Shown here: positions 44,687 through 52,040 of the stretch, in pieces
Layout of the letters: every line of letters begins with the position of its first letter
Position numbering within the stretch: position 1 is the stretch's first letter
DNA from: Qipengyuania flavescens
GTDB lineage: Bacteria; Pseudomonadota; Alphaproteobacteria; Sphingomonadales; Sphingomonadaceae
Reading direction: 5' to 3'
NCBI RefSeq assembly: GCF_029688735.1
Contig: NZ_JARULD010000005.1
Span: 124,001-188,000 of the forward strand
DNA length: 64,000 nucleotides
Notes under the pieces: generated by a model
Database searches by the model: none
Seen by the model: only the letters and a program-made list of their open reading frames with translations
What the model was told of the DNA's origin: nothing
Program-made: the position numbers and the translations under genes

Positions 44687-45231
44687 ACCCGGTTATGAAA
44701 AACCGCCTGATCGGCTGCGTCGTGGCGCTGGTTTTGTTCGCGGTCGACCAGTGGTCGAAGAATTACGTCACCAAGACGCTCGGTATTAACGAGATCGGCA
44801 AGGCGATGGAGCTGCTGCCGATCTTCGACCTGCGCTTCACGCGCAATTTCGGCGTCTCGCTCGGCATGTTCGAGGCGACCAGCCCGGAGATGCGCTGGGG
44901 CCTCGTGCTGGTCACCGGCCTCATCGCGCTGGTGGTGACGGTGTGGATGCTGCGCGAGAAGCTGCTCGGCGATATCATCGCGCTGTCCTTCATCCTCGGC
45001 GGAGCGCTGGGCAATATCAAGGATCGCTACGAACTCGGCTATGTGGTCGATTTCGCCGATCTGCATTTCGGGGATTTCCGCCCCTTCCTCATCTTCAATG
45101 TCGCCGATGCCGCCATTACTATTGGCGTCGTCATCGTCCTTGCGCGCGCCTTCTTCATGCGCGACAATGACGATAAGGAGGTCGACGACCTCATGAACAC
45201 CAAGGCGGCCGATGCCGCGGAGAGCAAGTGA
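44683..45231 (+). CDS. lspA: Lipoprotein signal peptidase (SPase II)
   Basis: Four-helix aspartyl protease that removes signal peptides from diacylglyceryl-modified prolipoproteins. The catalytic dyad is D114 (GGALGNIKDRY) and D142 (FNVADAAITIG); FAVDQWSKNYV and FTRNFGVSLGMF are further family marks. 182 aa. The ATG overlaps the ileS stop, the classical ileS-lspA pair, and the next gene encodes a lipoprotein that would be a substrate. Confidence 0.95.
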   Translation: MNPVMKNRLIGCVVALVLFAVDQWSKNYVTKTLGINEIGKAMELLPIFDLRFTRNFGVSLGMFEATSPEMRWGLVLVTGLIALVVTVWMLREKLLGDIIALSFILGGALGNIKDRYELGYVVDFADLHFGDFRPFLIFNVADAAITIGVVIVLARAFFMRDNDDKEVDDLMNTKAADAAESK

Positions 45232-45641
45232 TGACCAAATTCGCCCGTATCGCCCTCATCGCCGGGCTCGGCGCCATGACCGCAGCCTGCGGCAGCGGCG
45301 GCCTGCTCAATCGCGACCGGCCCGACGAATTCGCCGTGCAGCGGCAGGCGCCGCTGGTGGTCCCGCCCGATTTCAACCTCGAACCGCCCGCGCCCGGCGC
45401 CCCGCGCCCGGCCGAAGGCACTACGGCGGAACAGGCGCTCGACGCCCTGTTCGGCGGCCCGGCCCCGCGCTCCAGCGTGGAAACCAGCGTCCTCGACCGC
45501 GCCGGTGCAGCCGCCCCCGGTATCCGCTCCAGCGTGGGCGATCCCGGCACCGCGACGGTCGCCAAGGGCTCGGTCACCCGCGACATCATCGCCGCCCCCG
45601 AAGGCGACGGCGCAACGGCGGTCGCGGTAATACCGGGTTGA
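45231..45641 (+). CDS. DUF3035 lipoprotein (BamF-like)
   Basis: 136-aa lipoprotein with lipobox TAAC (C20), then GSGGLLNRDRPDEFAVQRQAPLVVPPDF, the core of DUF3035. This family corresponds to BamF, an alphaproteobacterial accessory lipoprotein of the outer-membrane beta-barrel assembly machine. The rest is Pro/Ala-rich and low in complexity. The ATG shares one base with the lspA stop (TGATG), so it is coupled to the peptidase that matures it. A terminator-like hairpin follows. Confidence 0.8.
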   Translation: MTKFARIALIAGLGAMTAACGSGGLLNRDRPDEFAVQRQAPLVVPPDFNLEPPAPGAPRPAEGTTAEQALDALFGGPAPRSSVETSVLDRAGAAAPGIRSSVGDPGTATVAKGSVTRDIIAAPEGDGATAVAVIPG

Positions 45642-45646
45642 TTTAG

Positions 45647-45682
45647 CCTCAGGCGCCGGCGGCCGCATCCGCGGCCTTAGGC
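45647..45682 (+). terminator. GC-rich hairpin after the bamF-like gene
   Basis: GGCCGC (45661-45666) and GCGGCC (45671-45676) form a perfect stem around ATCC, flanked by outer GCCT...AGGC pairing. No T run follows; the dispersed repeat begins at its 3' edge. It probably ends the long gpmA-to-bamF transcription unit. Confidence 0.45.
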
Positions 45683-45802
45683 TATCCTCGCTCATGCGAC
45701 CTGCGGTCGCGTCGCTGCGGGCGGCCGCCCGCCCGCAGGTGCCTGACCGAGCGAAGCGAGGGAAGATCAGCGCCGAGGACGCACCGACGGATGTCGGTGC
45801 GA
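45681..45802 (+). repeat. Composite intergenic repeat (copy of 6872 element plus 36514 hairpin)
   Basis: The left part (45681-45729) matches 6872-6920 and keeps its GCGACC/GGTCGC stem with a different loop. The right part (45773-45802) matches 36514-36543, with stem GCACCGA/TCGGTGC and loop CGGATG. The middle holds GCGGGCGGCCGCCCGC, itself self-complementary. No credible protein is encoded between bamF and the SDR gene. Confidence 0.65.
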
Positions 45803-45832
45803 AAAACCAAAAATCAGAATGCACAGCGAAAC

Positions 45833-46729
45833 CTATGTACTCCGCTCGGCCTTATCCTGCGCATTCGTCCCCTTGATCATGTCGCGCATGGCGCTCCATT
45901 CCTCGTCGCCCAGACCGTGCAGCGCGCCCCAGAAGGTGCCGCCGGTCGCCTGGTAGCCTGCTCCGTCGATGGCGATGGTCTGGCCGTTCACCCATTCCGC
46001 GCCCGGCCCCATCAGGAAGGTCGCGAGATTGGCGAGTTCGTGCATCTCGCCGTGGCGGCCCATCGGGTTCATTTCGTCGTTCGAATTGCCGCCGCGCCCG
46101 CCGGGTGAGAGCCGCGCGCTCATGCCCTTGGTCGGGAAGAGGCCGGGGGCGATCGCGTTGAAGCGCAGGCCGTAGCGGCCCCATTCGACGGCGAGGCTCT
46201 GCGTCATCGCGTTGATGCCTGCCTTGCTCATCGCGCTGGGCACCACGAAGGCGCTGCCGTTCCACACCCATGTGGTGAGGATCGCGAGGAAGCTTGCCTT
46301 CCGCTTCTCCGCGATCAACCGCTTGCCGACCTCCAGCGTGACGTAGAAGGTGCCGCGAAAAACGATGTCGCTGATCGCATTGAAGCCGTTCACCGACAGG
46401 TCTTCGGTGCGGCTCACGAAATTGCCCGCCGCATTGTTGACCACGCCGGTAAGCGGCCCGCGTTCCCAGATGTCATCGACCATCGCCTTGATCGCATCTG
46501 CATCGCGAACGTCGCAGGCATGGCCGATTACCGTGCCGCCATGCGCGTCCATCAGCGCCTGTGCGGTTTCGTCCAGCTTGCCTTGCCGCCGCCCGCAAAT
46601 GTGGACCTCTGCGCCCAGCTTGAGGAAAGCCTCGGTCATGACCTTGCCGAGGCCCGTCCCGCCGCCGGTCACCAGAATGCGCTCCCCGTCCATCAGCCCG
46701 TCGCGGAACATCAGTCTGTCGATTTCCAT
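45833..46729 (-). CDS. SDR-family oxidoreductase, 2,4-dienoyl-CoA reductase-like
   Basis: Rossmann-fold NADPH enzyme. The cofactor site is ILVTGGGTGLGKVMTEAF (18-35) and NNAAGNF is present. The usual YxxxK is replaced: the region reads FVVPSAMSKAGINAMTQSLA, like mitochondrial DECR1, where the SDR tyrosine is also missing from this position. AEWGRYGLRFN-type (VEWGRYGLRFNAIAPG) and a late TIAIDGAGYQATGG also fit DECR/PECR-like enzymes. Likely role: reduction of unsaturated acyl-CoAs in fatty-acid degradation. GGAGAGAG precedes the ATG. Confidence 0.82.
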   Translation of the reverse strand: MEIDRLMFRDGLMDGERILVTGGGTGLGKVMTEAFLKLGAEVHICGRRQGKLDETAQALMDAHGGTVIGHACDVRDADAIKAMVDDIWERGPLTGVVNNAAGNFVSRTEDLSVNGFNAISDIVFRGTFYVTLEVGKRLIAEKRKASFLAILTTWVWNGSAFVVPSAMSKAGINAMTQSLAVEWGRYGLRFNAIAPGLFPTKGMSARLSPGGRGGNSNDEMNPMGRHGEMHELANLATFLMGPGAEWVNGQTIAIDGAGYQATGGTFWGALHGLGDEEWSAMRDMIKGTNAQDKAERST

Positions 46730-46814
46730 GTCTCTCTCCTTCGCTGTCGGAGCCTAACGAAACGGACAGCGGAAACAATTGAAAGCGTGGGCTGTATTGC
46801 GTAGCTATGACGGT

Positions 46815-47279
46815 ATGGACGACCACTCGCTCACGCCGCTCGACCCGGCCTATGCCTCCATGCTCCGCCTTCAGTTCGCGTTTGTCGCGCTCGTGCTGCT
46901 TGCCGGAGCGACGGCGGCGGAGGTCGCGATACCGGGCTATACCGGGGCGGTCTGGATCCCGGTCATCGTCTTTTCGCTCTGGCTGCTGATTCGCATGCCG
47001 ATGCGCCGCTATGCCGCGCGCGGATACTCGCTGGCCGAAGAGCGGCTGCGCGTGGTGCGTGGTATCCTGTTCCGTTCGGACACGGTCGTGCCGTTCGGGC
47101 GGGTGCAGCATATCGACGTGAACCAGGGCCCGCTCGAGCGCTTGTTCCACCTCGCCACGCTCACCGTGCATACCGCCGGATCGCACAACGCTTCAGTGTC
47201 GCTGCCCGGCCTCGCGCAGGAAGACGCCGCCGCGATGCGCGAGGAAATCCGCGCTGCCATCCGGCGCGACACGCGATGA
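46815..47279 (+). CDS. Bacterial PH-domain membrane protein (YdbS-like)
   Basis: 154-aa protein with two N-terminal transmembrane helices (LQFAFVALVLLAGATAAEV and WIPVIVFSLWLLIRM) and a bPH2/DUF304 domain (about 65-145: YSLAEERLRVVRGILFRSDTVVPFGRVQHIDVNQGPLERLF). The family function is unknown; membrane stress or lipid sensing has been suggested. ATG 46815 is chosen by homology; TTG 46779 in the same frame would add 12 residues. It overlaps the larger PH protein by 4 nt. Confidence 0.82.
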   Translation: MDDHSLTPLDPAYASMLRLQFAFVALVLLAGATAAEVAIPGYTGAVWIPVIVFSLWLLIRMPMRRYAARGYSLAEERLRVVRGILFRSDTVVPFGRVQHIDVNQGPLERLFHLATLTVHTAGSHNASVSLPGLAQEDAAAMREEIRAAIRRDTR

Positions 47280-48808
47280 CACCCGAGGCGGCCGGCAAGC
47301 CGCAGCGCACCCATCCGAAGACCTTCGCAGTCAAGGCGGCGACCATGCTGACGCAACTGGTCGTGCCCCTGGTGGTCGGTGCATTCACGATCCTGGACGA
47401 TGGCGATCTGGCGGATCTGCTGACCTATTTCCTGCCGCTGATCGTGGTCGTGATCGGCATGAACTTCGTGATCGCCTACCTGCAATGGACGCGCCTCACC
47501 TACGAGGTGCGAGAAAGCGACATCCGGGTCGAAAGCGGCCTGCTGTCGCGCGCGGCGCGCTCCGTCCCCTACGAGCGCATCCAGGACGTCAGCGTCGAAC
47601 AGAAGCTCATCCCGCGCCTGTTCGGCCTGGTCGAGGTGAAGTTCGAGACCGGTGCGGGCGGAGGCGGCGATCTCAAGCTCGCCTATCTCACCGAGGCCGA
47701 AGGCGACCGGCTGCGCGACACCGTCAAGGCACGGCGCGAGGGGCGCGAAGTCTCGGAAGCGGCGGTCGAGGTCGAGCGCGCCGAAGCCGACGTCCTCTTC
47801 GCCATGCCACCGCGCCGCGTGCTGACCTTCGGCCTGTTCGAGTTTTCGCTGGCAGTCGTCGCCGTAGTTTTCGGTGCGGTCCAGCAGTTGGACTTCCTGA
47901 TCGATTTCGACCTGTGGGATATCGACGAATGGCAGCAGCGGCTGGCAGGGCCGGGACAATATCTCGCCGGACTCGGCCCGCTCGCCCAGTTCGTCGGCAT
48001 CGCGGCAGGGGTCGCGGCGCTCCTCGCGGTGGGAGTCACGACAGGGATAGTGCGCACGGCCCTGCGCGAATGGGACTTCCTGCTGGAGCGCACCGAGACC
48101 GGACTGCGGCGCAGGCGTGGCCTCGTCACGCGGACCGATGTCGTCATGCCTATCCACCGCGTGCAGGCCCTGCGGCTGAAAACGGGCTTCGTACGGCGGC
48201 TGTTCGGCTGGTACGGGCTGGGCGTCGTCAGCCTTGCCAGCGACAGCGCATCCGCCAATCACGAGGCTGCGCCGTTCGCGAAAATGCAGGAGATCGAGCC
48301 GATTGCAGCGACCACGGGTTTCGCCCTGCCGAGCGATGACATGAGCTGGAGCAGGCGCAGCGCCAAGGCGAGCGTCGACGGCGCGCTGATCAACCTTGCC
48401 TTCATGGGCGCGATCGCCATGCCGGTGTGGCTGCTCTCTCCGCTGTGGTGGAGCGCGCTGGTGCCGCTCGGCATCGGTGTATTGGGCGCGGTGCGCGAGT
48501 ATTACCTCTACCGCTTCGACCGTCATTCTCTCGGCGACCGTTTCATCTATTCCCGCCACGGCTGGCTGGCCCCGAAAACCACCATCGGCTCGAGAGTCCG
48601 CTTGCAGTCGGTCGAGATCAGGCAGGGCCCGCTCGCGAAACTACGTGGTTATGCAGTCCTGAAGCTCGGCCTTGCGGGCGGCACCTTCGAAGTCGAAGCG
48701 ATGCCGGTCGAACAGGCGCGGCACTGGCGCAGCGCGATCCTCGACAGCATCGCCACCACCGATTTCTCGCAGATGCTAGAACGCGAACCCTCAGGCGCGC
48801 AGGTCTGA
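47276..48808 (+). CDS. Multi-PH-domain membrane protein (YdbT-like)
   Basis: 510-aa companion of the preceding gene. Alternating hydrophobic pairs and bPH2 domains: helices at about 22-62 (LVVPLVVGAFTILDD, FLPLIVVVIGMNFVIAYL), PH domain YEVRESDIRVESGLLSRAARSVPYERIQDVSVEQKLIPRLFG; then helices with a second PH block (LLERTETGLRRRRGLVTRTDVVMPIHRVQALRLKTGFVRRLFG), and a third (YRFDRHSLGDRFIYSRHGWLAPKTTIGSRVRLQSVEIRQGPL). Such YdbS-YdbT pairs are widespread and uncharacterised. The 3' end overlaps the convergent GNAT gene by 18 bp. Confidence 0.85.
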   Translation: MTPEAAGKPQRTHPKTFAVKAATMLTQLVVPLVVGAFTILDDGDLADLLTYFLPLIVVVIGMNFVIAYLQWTRLTYEVRESDIRVESGLLSRAARSVPYERIQDVSVEQKLIPRLFGLVEVKFETGAGGGGDLKLAYLTEAEGDRLRDTVKARREGREVSEAAVEVERAEADVLFAMPPRRVLTFGLFEFSLAVVAVVFGAVQQLDFLIDFDLWDIDEWQQRLAGPGQYLAGLGPLAQFVGIAAGVAALLAVGVTTGIVRTALREWDFLLERTETGLRRRRGLVTRTDVVMPIHRVQALRLKTGFVRRLFGWYGLGVVSLASDSASANHEAAPFAKMQEIEPIAATTGFALPSDDMSWSRRSAKASVDGALINLAFMGAIAMPVWLLSPLWWSALVPLGIGVLGAVREYYLYRFDRHSLGDRFIYSRHGWLAPKTTIGSRVRLQSVEIRQGPLAKLRGYAVLKLGLAGGTFEVEAMPVEQARHWRSAILDSIATTDFSQMLEREPSGAQV

Positions 48809-49090
48809 CCACTCGGGATTGCGGCGGAAGGCGGCTTCGACATAGGAGCAGTCGGGCGCAATCTTGAAGCCTTGCTCGCGCGCATCGGCAATCAGCGCAT
48901 CGACCAGCTTTCCGGCGATCCCCTTGCCGCGCATCTCGGGCGGGACGAAGGTGTGATTGGCATGGCGCACGCCGTCTTGCGTGACCCAGGTCAGTTCCGC
49001 CTGCCGTTCGACGCCCTCGAGGTCGACCGTATAGGCGCCTCGGCTTTCGTCGCCCTGCTTCTCGACGGTGATTTCGCTGCTCTGGCCCAT
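48791..49090 (-). CDS. Small GNAT-like N-acetyltransferase (Acetyltransf_CG type)
   Basis: 99-aa minimal GNAT fold of the YjdJ/NATD1 type. The acetyl-CoA-binding stretch reads HTFVPPEMRGKGIAGKLVDALIADAREQGFKIAPDCSYVEAAFRRNPEW; the R/Q-x-x-G-x-G/A element is MRGKGIAGK. The N-terminal half contains AELTWVTQDGVRHANHT. The ATG at 49090 is preceded by GAATTCATGC. Acceptor unknown. Divergent from threonine aldolase. Confidence 0.83.
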   Translation of the reverse strand: MGQSSEITVEKQGDESRGAYTVDLEGVERQAELTWVTQDGVRHANHTFVPPEMRGKGIAGKLVDALIADAREQGFKIAPDCSYVEAAFRRNPEWSDLRA

Positions 49091-49141
49091 GCATGAATTC
49101 CTTTCTGTGCAACCAATGCCTGCCTCGTTATGCGCGTTCCC

Positions 49142-50137
49142 ATGCAGTTCCTGTCCGACAATGCCGCCAGCGTTCACCCTGCCGTGTGGGAGGCGATGCG
49201 CGCTGCCGACGAGCCGGACAGCCCCTATGACGGCGATGCGCTGAGTGGCGCGCTCGACGAAAAGCTCTCCGCGCTGTTCGAGCGCGAATGTGCGGGCCTG
49301 TGGGTAGCGACCGGTACGGCGGCCAACTGCCTCGCGCTCGCCACCATGGTGCAGCCTCATGGCGGCGTGGTCTGCCACCGCGAAGCGCATATCGAGATGG
49401 ACGAAGGCGGCGCGCCCGGCTTCTTTCTCCACGGTGCGAAACTGTTGCTGGCGGAAGGCGAAGGCGCGAAGCTGACGCCCGAAAGTATCCGCGCGGTGAT
49501 CGATCCGATTCGCGACGATGTGCACCAGGTCCAGCCGCACGCGATTTCGATTACGCAGGCCAGCGAATACGGCCGCAGCTACCGCGTGGACGAGGTCGCC
49601 GCGATTGCCGCGCTGGCGAAGGAGCGCGGGCTCGGCCTGCATATGGACGGCGCGCGCTTCGGCAATGCCGCGGCTTTCCTCGATTGCAGCGCCGCGGATG
49701 CCGCCGGGCCGGTCGACGCGCTCAGCTTCGGCTTCGTGAAGAACGGCGCGATGAGCGCGGAGGCGATCGTGTTCTTCGATCCAGAGGCCGCCGATATCGC
49801 GCGCTATCGCCGCAAGCGGGCAGGGCATTTGCAGTCCAAGGGCCGCTTCCTCGCCGCGCAGGTCCATGCGATGCTGCAAGACGACCGCTGGCTCGCCAAT
49901 GCGCGCTCCGCCAATGCCGCCGCCGCAGAGATCGCCGGGGCGTGCGGCGAGCGCCTGATGCATCCGGTCGAGGCGAACGAACTGTTCGTGCGCTGCTCCG
50001 CTGCCGAGCGTGATGCGCTGCGCGAACAGGGCTTCGGTTTCTATGACTGGGGCGCGGATGCCGCCCGCTTCGTGACCGCCTGGAATACGCGCGAAGAAGA
50101 TGCACGGGCACTGTCGAAAGCTATCGCCGAGCTATGA
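49142..50137 (+). CDS. Low-specificity threonine aldolase family (PLP-dependent)
   Basis: Fold-type I PLP enzyme expected to split L-threonine or related beta-hydroxy amino acids into glycine and an aldehyde. Family features: MQFLSDNAASVHPAVWEAM at the start, VATGTAANCLALATMVQPHGGVVCHREAHIEMDEGGAP, GLHMDGARFGNAAAFL (cofactor aspartate) and SFGFVKNGAMSAEAIVFF with the Schiff-base lysine near 200. ATG 49142 (331 aa) is chosen by homology; ATG 49130 is 12 nt upstream. Overlaps the EamA exporter by 4 nt. Confidence 0.87.
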   Translation: MQFLSDNAASVHPAVWEAMRAADEPDSPYDGDALSGALDEKLSALFERECAGLWVATGTAANCLALATMVQPHGGVVCHREAHIEMDEGGAPGFFLHGAKLLLAEGEGAKLTPESIRAVIDPIRDDVHQVQPHAISITQASEYGRSYRVDEVAAIAALAKERGLGLHMDGARFGNAAAFLDCSAADAAGPVDALSFGFVKNGAMSAEAIVFFDPEAADIARYRRKRAGHLQSKGRFLAAQVHAMLQDDRWLANARSANAAAAEIAGACGERLMHPVEANELFVRCSAAERDALREQGFGFYDWGADAARFVTAWNTREEDARALSKAIAEL

Positions 50138-51069
50138 CGCCAAGCGAGAGCCTGTTCACCCCGCGCAACTTCGGGGCCTTCCTGCTCGTCAGCGTGATCT
50201 GGGGCGGGACCTGGCTGGTCATCCGCGACCAGATTTCAAGCGTCCCGCCCGCATGGTCGATCACCTATCGCTTCATCGTCGCCGCGCTCGGCATGTTCGC
50301 GCTGGCCAAGTTGCGCGGCGAGAGCCTTCGTGTCGCAGCTGGCGGATGGCGCTGGGTTGTCGCTCTGGCGCTGTTCCAGTTCTCGCTCAATTTCGGCTTC
50401 GTCTACAATGCGGAGCGGTTCATTACTTCGGGGCTGGTCGCGGTGATGTTTGCGTTGCTGGTGGTGCCGAACGCCGTGCTGGGGCGGCTATTTCTCGGCC
50501 AGCCGATCAGCCGCGAATTCGTGCTGGGTTCGGCAATTGCCGCTGTCGGCGTGGCGATGCTGTTCGCGCAGGAATATCGCGCCTCTCCCGCCACGCTCGG
50601 CGAAGTGCTGACCGGCGCGGCGCTGACGGTCGGTGGCATCCTCGCCGCGAGCGCTGCCAATATCGTGCAGGCGATGGAGGGGGCGAAACGCCAGCCGCTG
50701 CTCACGCTATTGGCTTGGGCCATGCTGGTCGGTGTAGCGATCAATGCAGTGTTTGCGTTGGTCGTGTCGGGCCCGCCGGTGTTCGACGAACGTCCGGCCT
50801 ATACGCTCGGCATCCTCTATCTCGGCCTCGCCGGATCGGTGGTGACCTTCCCGCTCTATTACGGCCTCGTTCGCAAGGTCGGCGCAGGCAAGGCGGCCTA
50901 CAGCTCGGTAATCGTGCCGGTTGTGGCAATGATCCTATCGACCTTGTTCGAGGGCTTCGTTTGGGGCCCGCTCCCCGCAGCAGGTGCGGCGATCACTCTG
51001 ACCGGGATGATCGTGGCCATGAGGGGTCGCGCCGCGCCTCCGCCTCGGCGTGCTACTCCCGAGCTGTAA
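50134..51069 (+). CDS. EamA/DMT-superfamily transporter
   Basis: Ten-helix drug/metabolite transporter of the RhaT/YdcZ/EamA type, built of two EamA repeats. Repeat 1 contains FLLVSVIWGGTWLVIRDQISSVPPAWSITYRFIVAALGMFALAKL; repeat 2 contains ASAANIVQAMEGAKRQPLLTLLAWAMLVGVAINAVFALV and ends YSSVIVPVVAMILSTLFEGFVWGPLPAAGAAITLTGMIVA. 311 aa is normal. Translationally coupled to the threonine aldolase, so amino-acid or metabolite export is a plausible but unproven role. Confidence 0.86.
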   Translation: MTPSESLFTPRNFGAFLLVSVIWGGTWLVIRDQISSVPPAWSITYRFIVAALGMFALAKLRGESLRVAAGGWRWVVALALFQFSLNFGFVYNAERFITSGLVAVMFALLVVPNAVLGRLFLGQPISREFVLGSAIAAVGVAMLFAQEYRASPATLGEVLTGAALTVGGILAASAANIVQAMEGAKRQPLLTLLAWAMLVGVAINAVFALVVSGPPVFDERPAYTLGILYLGLAGSVVTFPLYYGLVRKVGAGKAAYSSVIVPVVAMILSTLFEGFVWGPLPAAGAAITLTGMIVAMRGRAAPPPRRATPEL

Positions 51070-51081
51070 TTTGCTGGGTGC

Positions 51082-51103
51082 GGTCAGGACATCCGTCCTG
51101 ACC
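51082..51103 (+). terminator. Hairpin after the EamA gene
   Basis: GGTCAGGAC (51082-51090) and GTCCTGACC (51095-51103) are exact reverse complements around ATCC, 13 bp after the stop. Only TTG follows, so it is a weak classical terminator; it stands immediately before a much larger inverted repeat. Confidence 0.5.
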
Positions 51104-51107
51104 TTGC

Positions 51108-51186
51108 TGTTCCATCCCACGCCCCCTCCCGGCCACCCATAGAATACCGTGCCGTGGGTGGCCGGGAGGGGGCGTGGGATGGAACA
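51108..51186. repeat. Perfect 32-bp inverted repeat between convergent genes
   Basis: Arms 51108-51139 and 51155-51186 are exact reverse complements over 32 bp (beginning TGTTCCATCCCACG) with a 15-nt centre TAGAATACCGTGCCG. No mismatch is present. A third small stem CTGAC-aaa-GTCAG (51198-51210) follows and runs into the end of the minus-strand SDR gene. Candidates: bidirectional terminator, mobile palindromic element remnant, or dsRNA-forming 3' end for both transcripts. Confidence 0.9.
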
Positions 51187-51206
51187 GGGCGCAGCGGCTG
51201 ACAAAG

Positions 51207-51998
51207 TCAGTCGCGACTAGACGCCACAATAGAAGCGAGACCTTCCCGGAAAGTCGGGTATTCCGGCTGCCAACCCAGCACCCGTTTCGCCTTGCCGTTC
51301 GCCACCCGGCGGTTCTCGGCATAGAAACCGCGCGCCATTGACGACAGGTCGGCCTCGTCCATCGTCTGAAGCGGCGGTGGATCGACCCCGAGCAGGCGAA
51401 ATGCTTCCTCGATCACTGCATTCTGGCTGGTCGGCAGATCGTCGGCGAGATTGTAGGCGCCGGGCGGTGCGTGGGTCTCGACGGCAGCGACCACGCCGCT
51501 CACGATATCGTCGACGTGTACGCGGCTGAAGACCTGCCCCGGCAGATCGATCCGGTGGGCCTTGCCATCGCCTATGCGATCGAAAGCACTGCGTCCCGGC
51601 CCGTAGATCCCCGGCAGGCGGAAGACCCGCGCGTCCATTTCCAGCCAGCGCGCATCGCAGTCGCTGCGCGCGGTTCGCCGCCCGCCGCCGGTCGGGGTTG
51701 CCTCGTCCACCCACGCGCCTTGCCAGTCGCCATAAACGCCGGTCGAGGAAAGGTAGCCCAGCCATTTGTCGCCCAGCGCAGAGCCATAGCGGTCCAGCAC
51801 CGGATCGCTGCCATCGAACGGCGGGACGGAACTCACAACATGGCTCGATGCGGCCAGCGCGGAAAGCACGGCAGGCTCGTCATCGAAGGCGATCGTCCCG
51901 TCGCTTCCGGTAGCCTCGACTGACCAGCCGGCGGTGCTCAGCGCTTGCGCGATCCGTTTGGCCGTGTAGCCGAGGCCGAAGATGAACATTTGTGGCAT
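51207..51998 (-). CDS. NAD(P)-dependent SDR, YeeZ-like epimerase family
   Basis: Atypical extended SDR. The N-terminal nucleotide site is MFIFGLGYTAKRIAQALS (GxGYxxxxxA variant typical of YeeZ-like proteins), then VVSSVPPFDGSDPVLDRYG, YLSSTGVYGDWQGAWVDEATP, FRLPGIYGPGRSAFDRI and FSRVHVDDIVSGVVAAV. No YxxxK catalytic pair in standard position is obvious. 263 aa; ATG 51998 or 51989. No ribosome site is visible. Substrate unknown. Divergent from pepN across 42 bp. Confidence 0.8.
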   Translation of the reverse strand: MPQMFIFGLGYTAKRIAQALSTAGWSVEATGSDGTIAFDDEPAVLSALAASSHVVSSVPPFDGSDPVLDRYGSALGDKWLGYLSSTGVYGDWQGAWVDEATPTGGGRRTARSDCDARWLEMDARVFRLPGIYGPGRSAFDRIGDGKAHRIDLPGQVFSRVHVDDIVSGVVAAVETHAPPGAYNLADDLPTSQNAVIEEAFRLLGVDPPPLQTMDEADLSSMARGFYAENRRVANGKAKRVLGWQPEYPTFREGLASIVASSRD

Positions 51999-52040
51999 CG
52001 GGGCGTATTACCCGAAGACACGCAAAAGCACAGGATTTCC

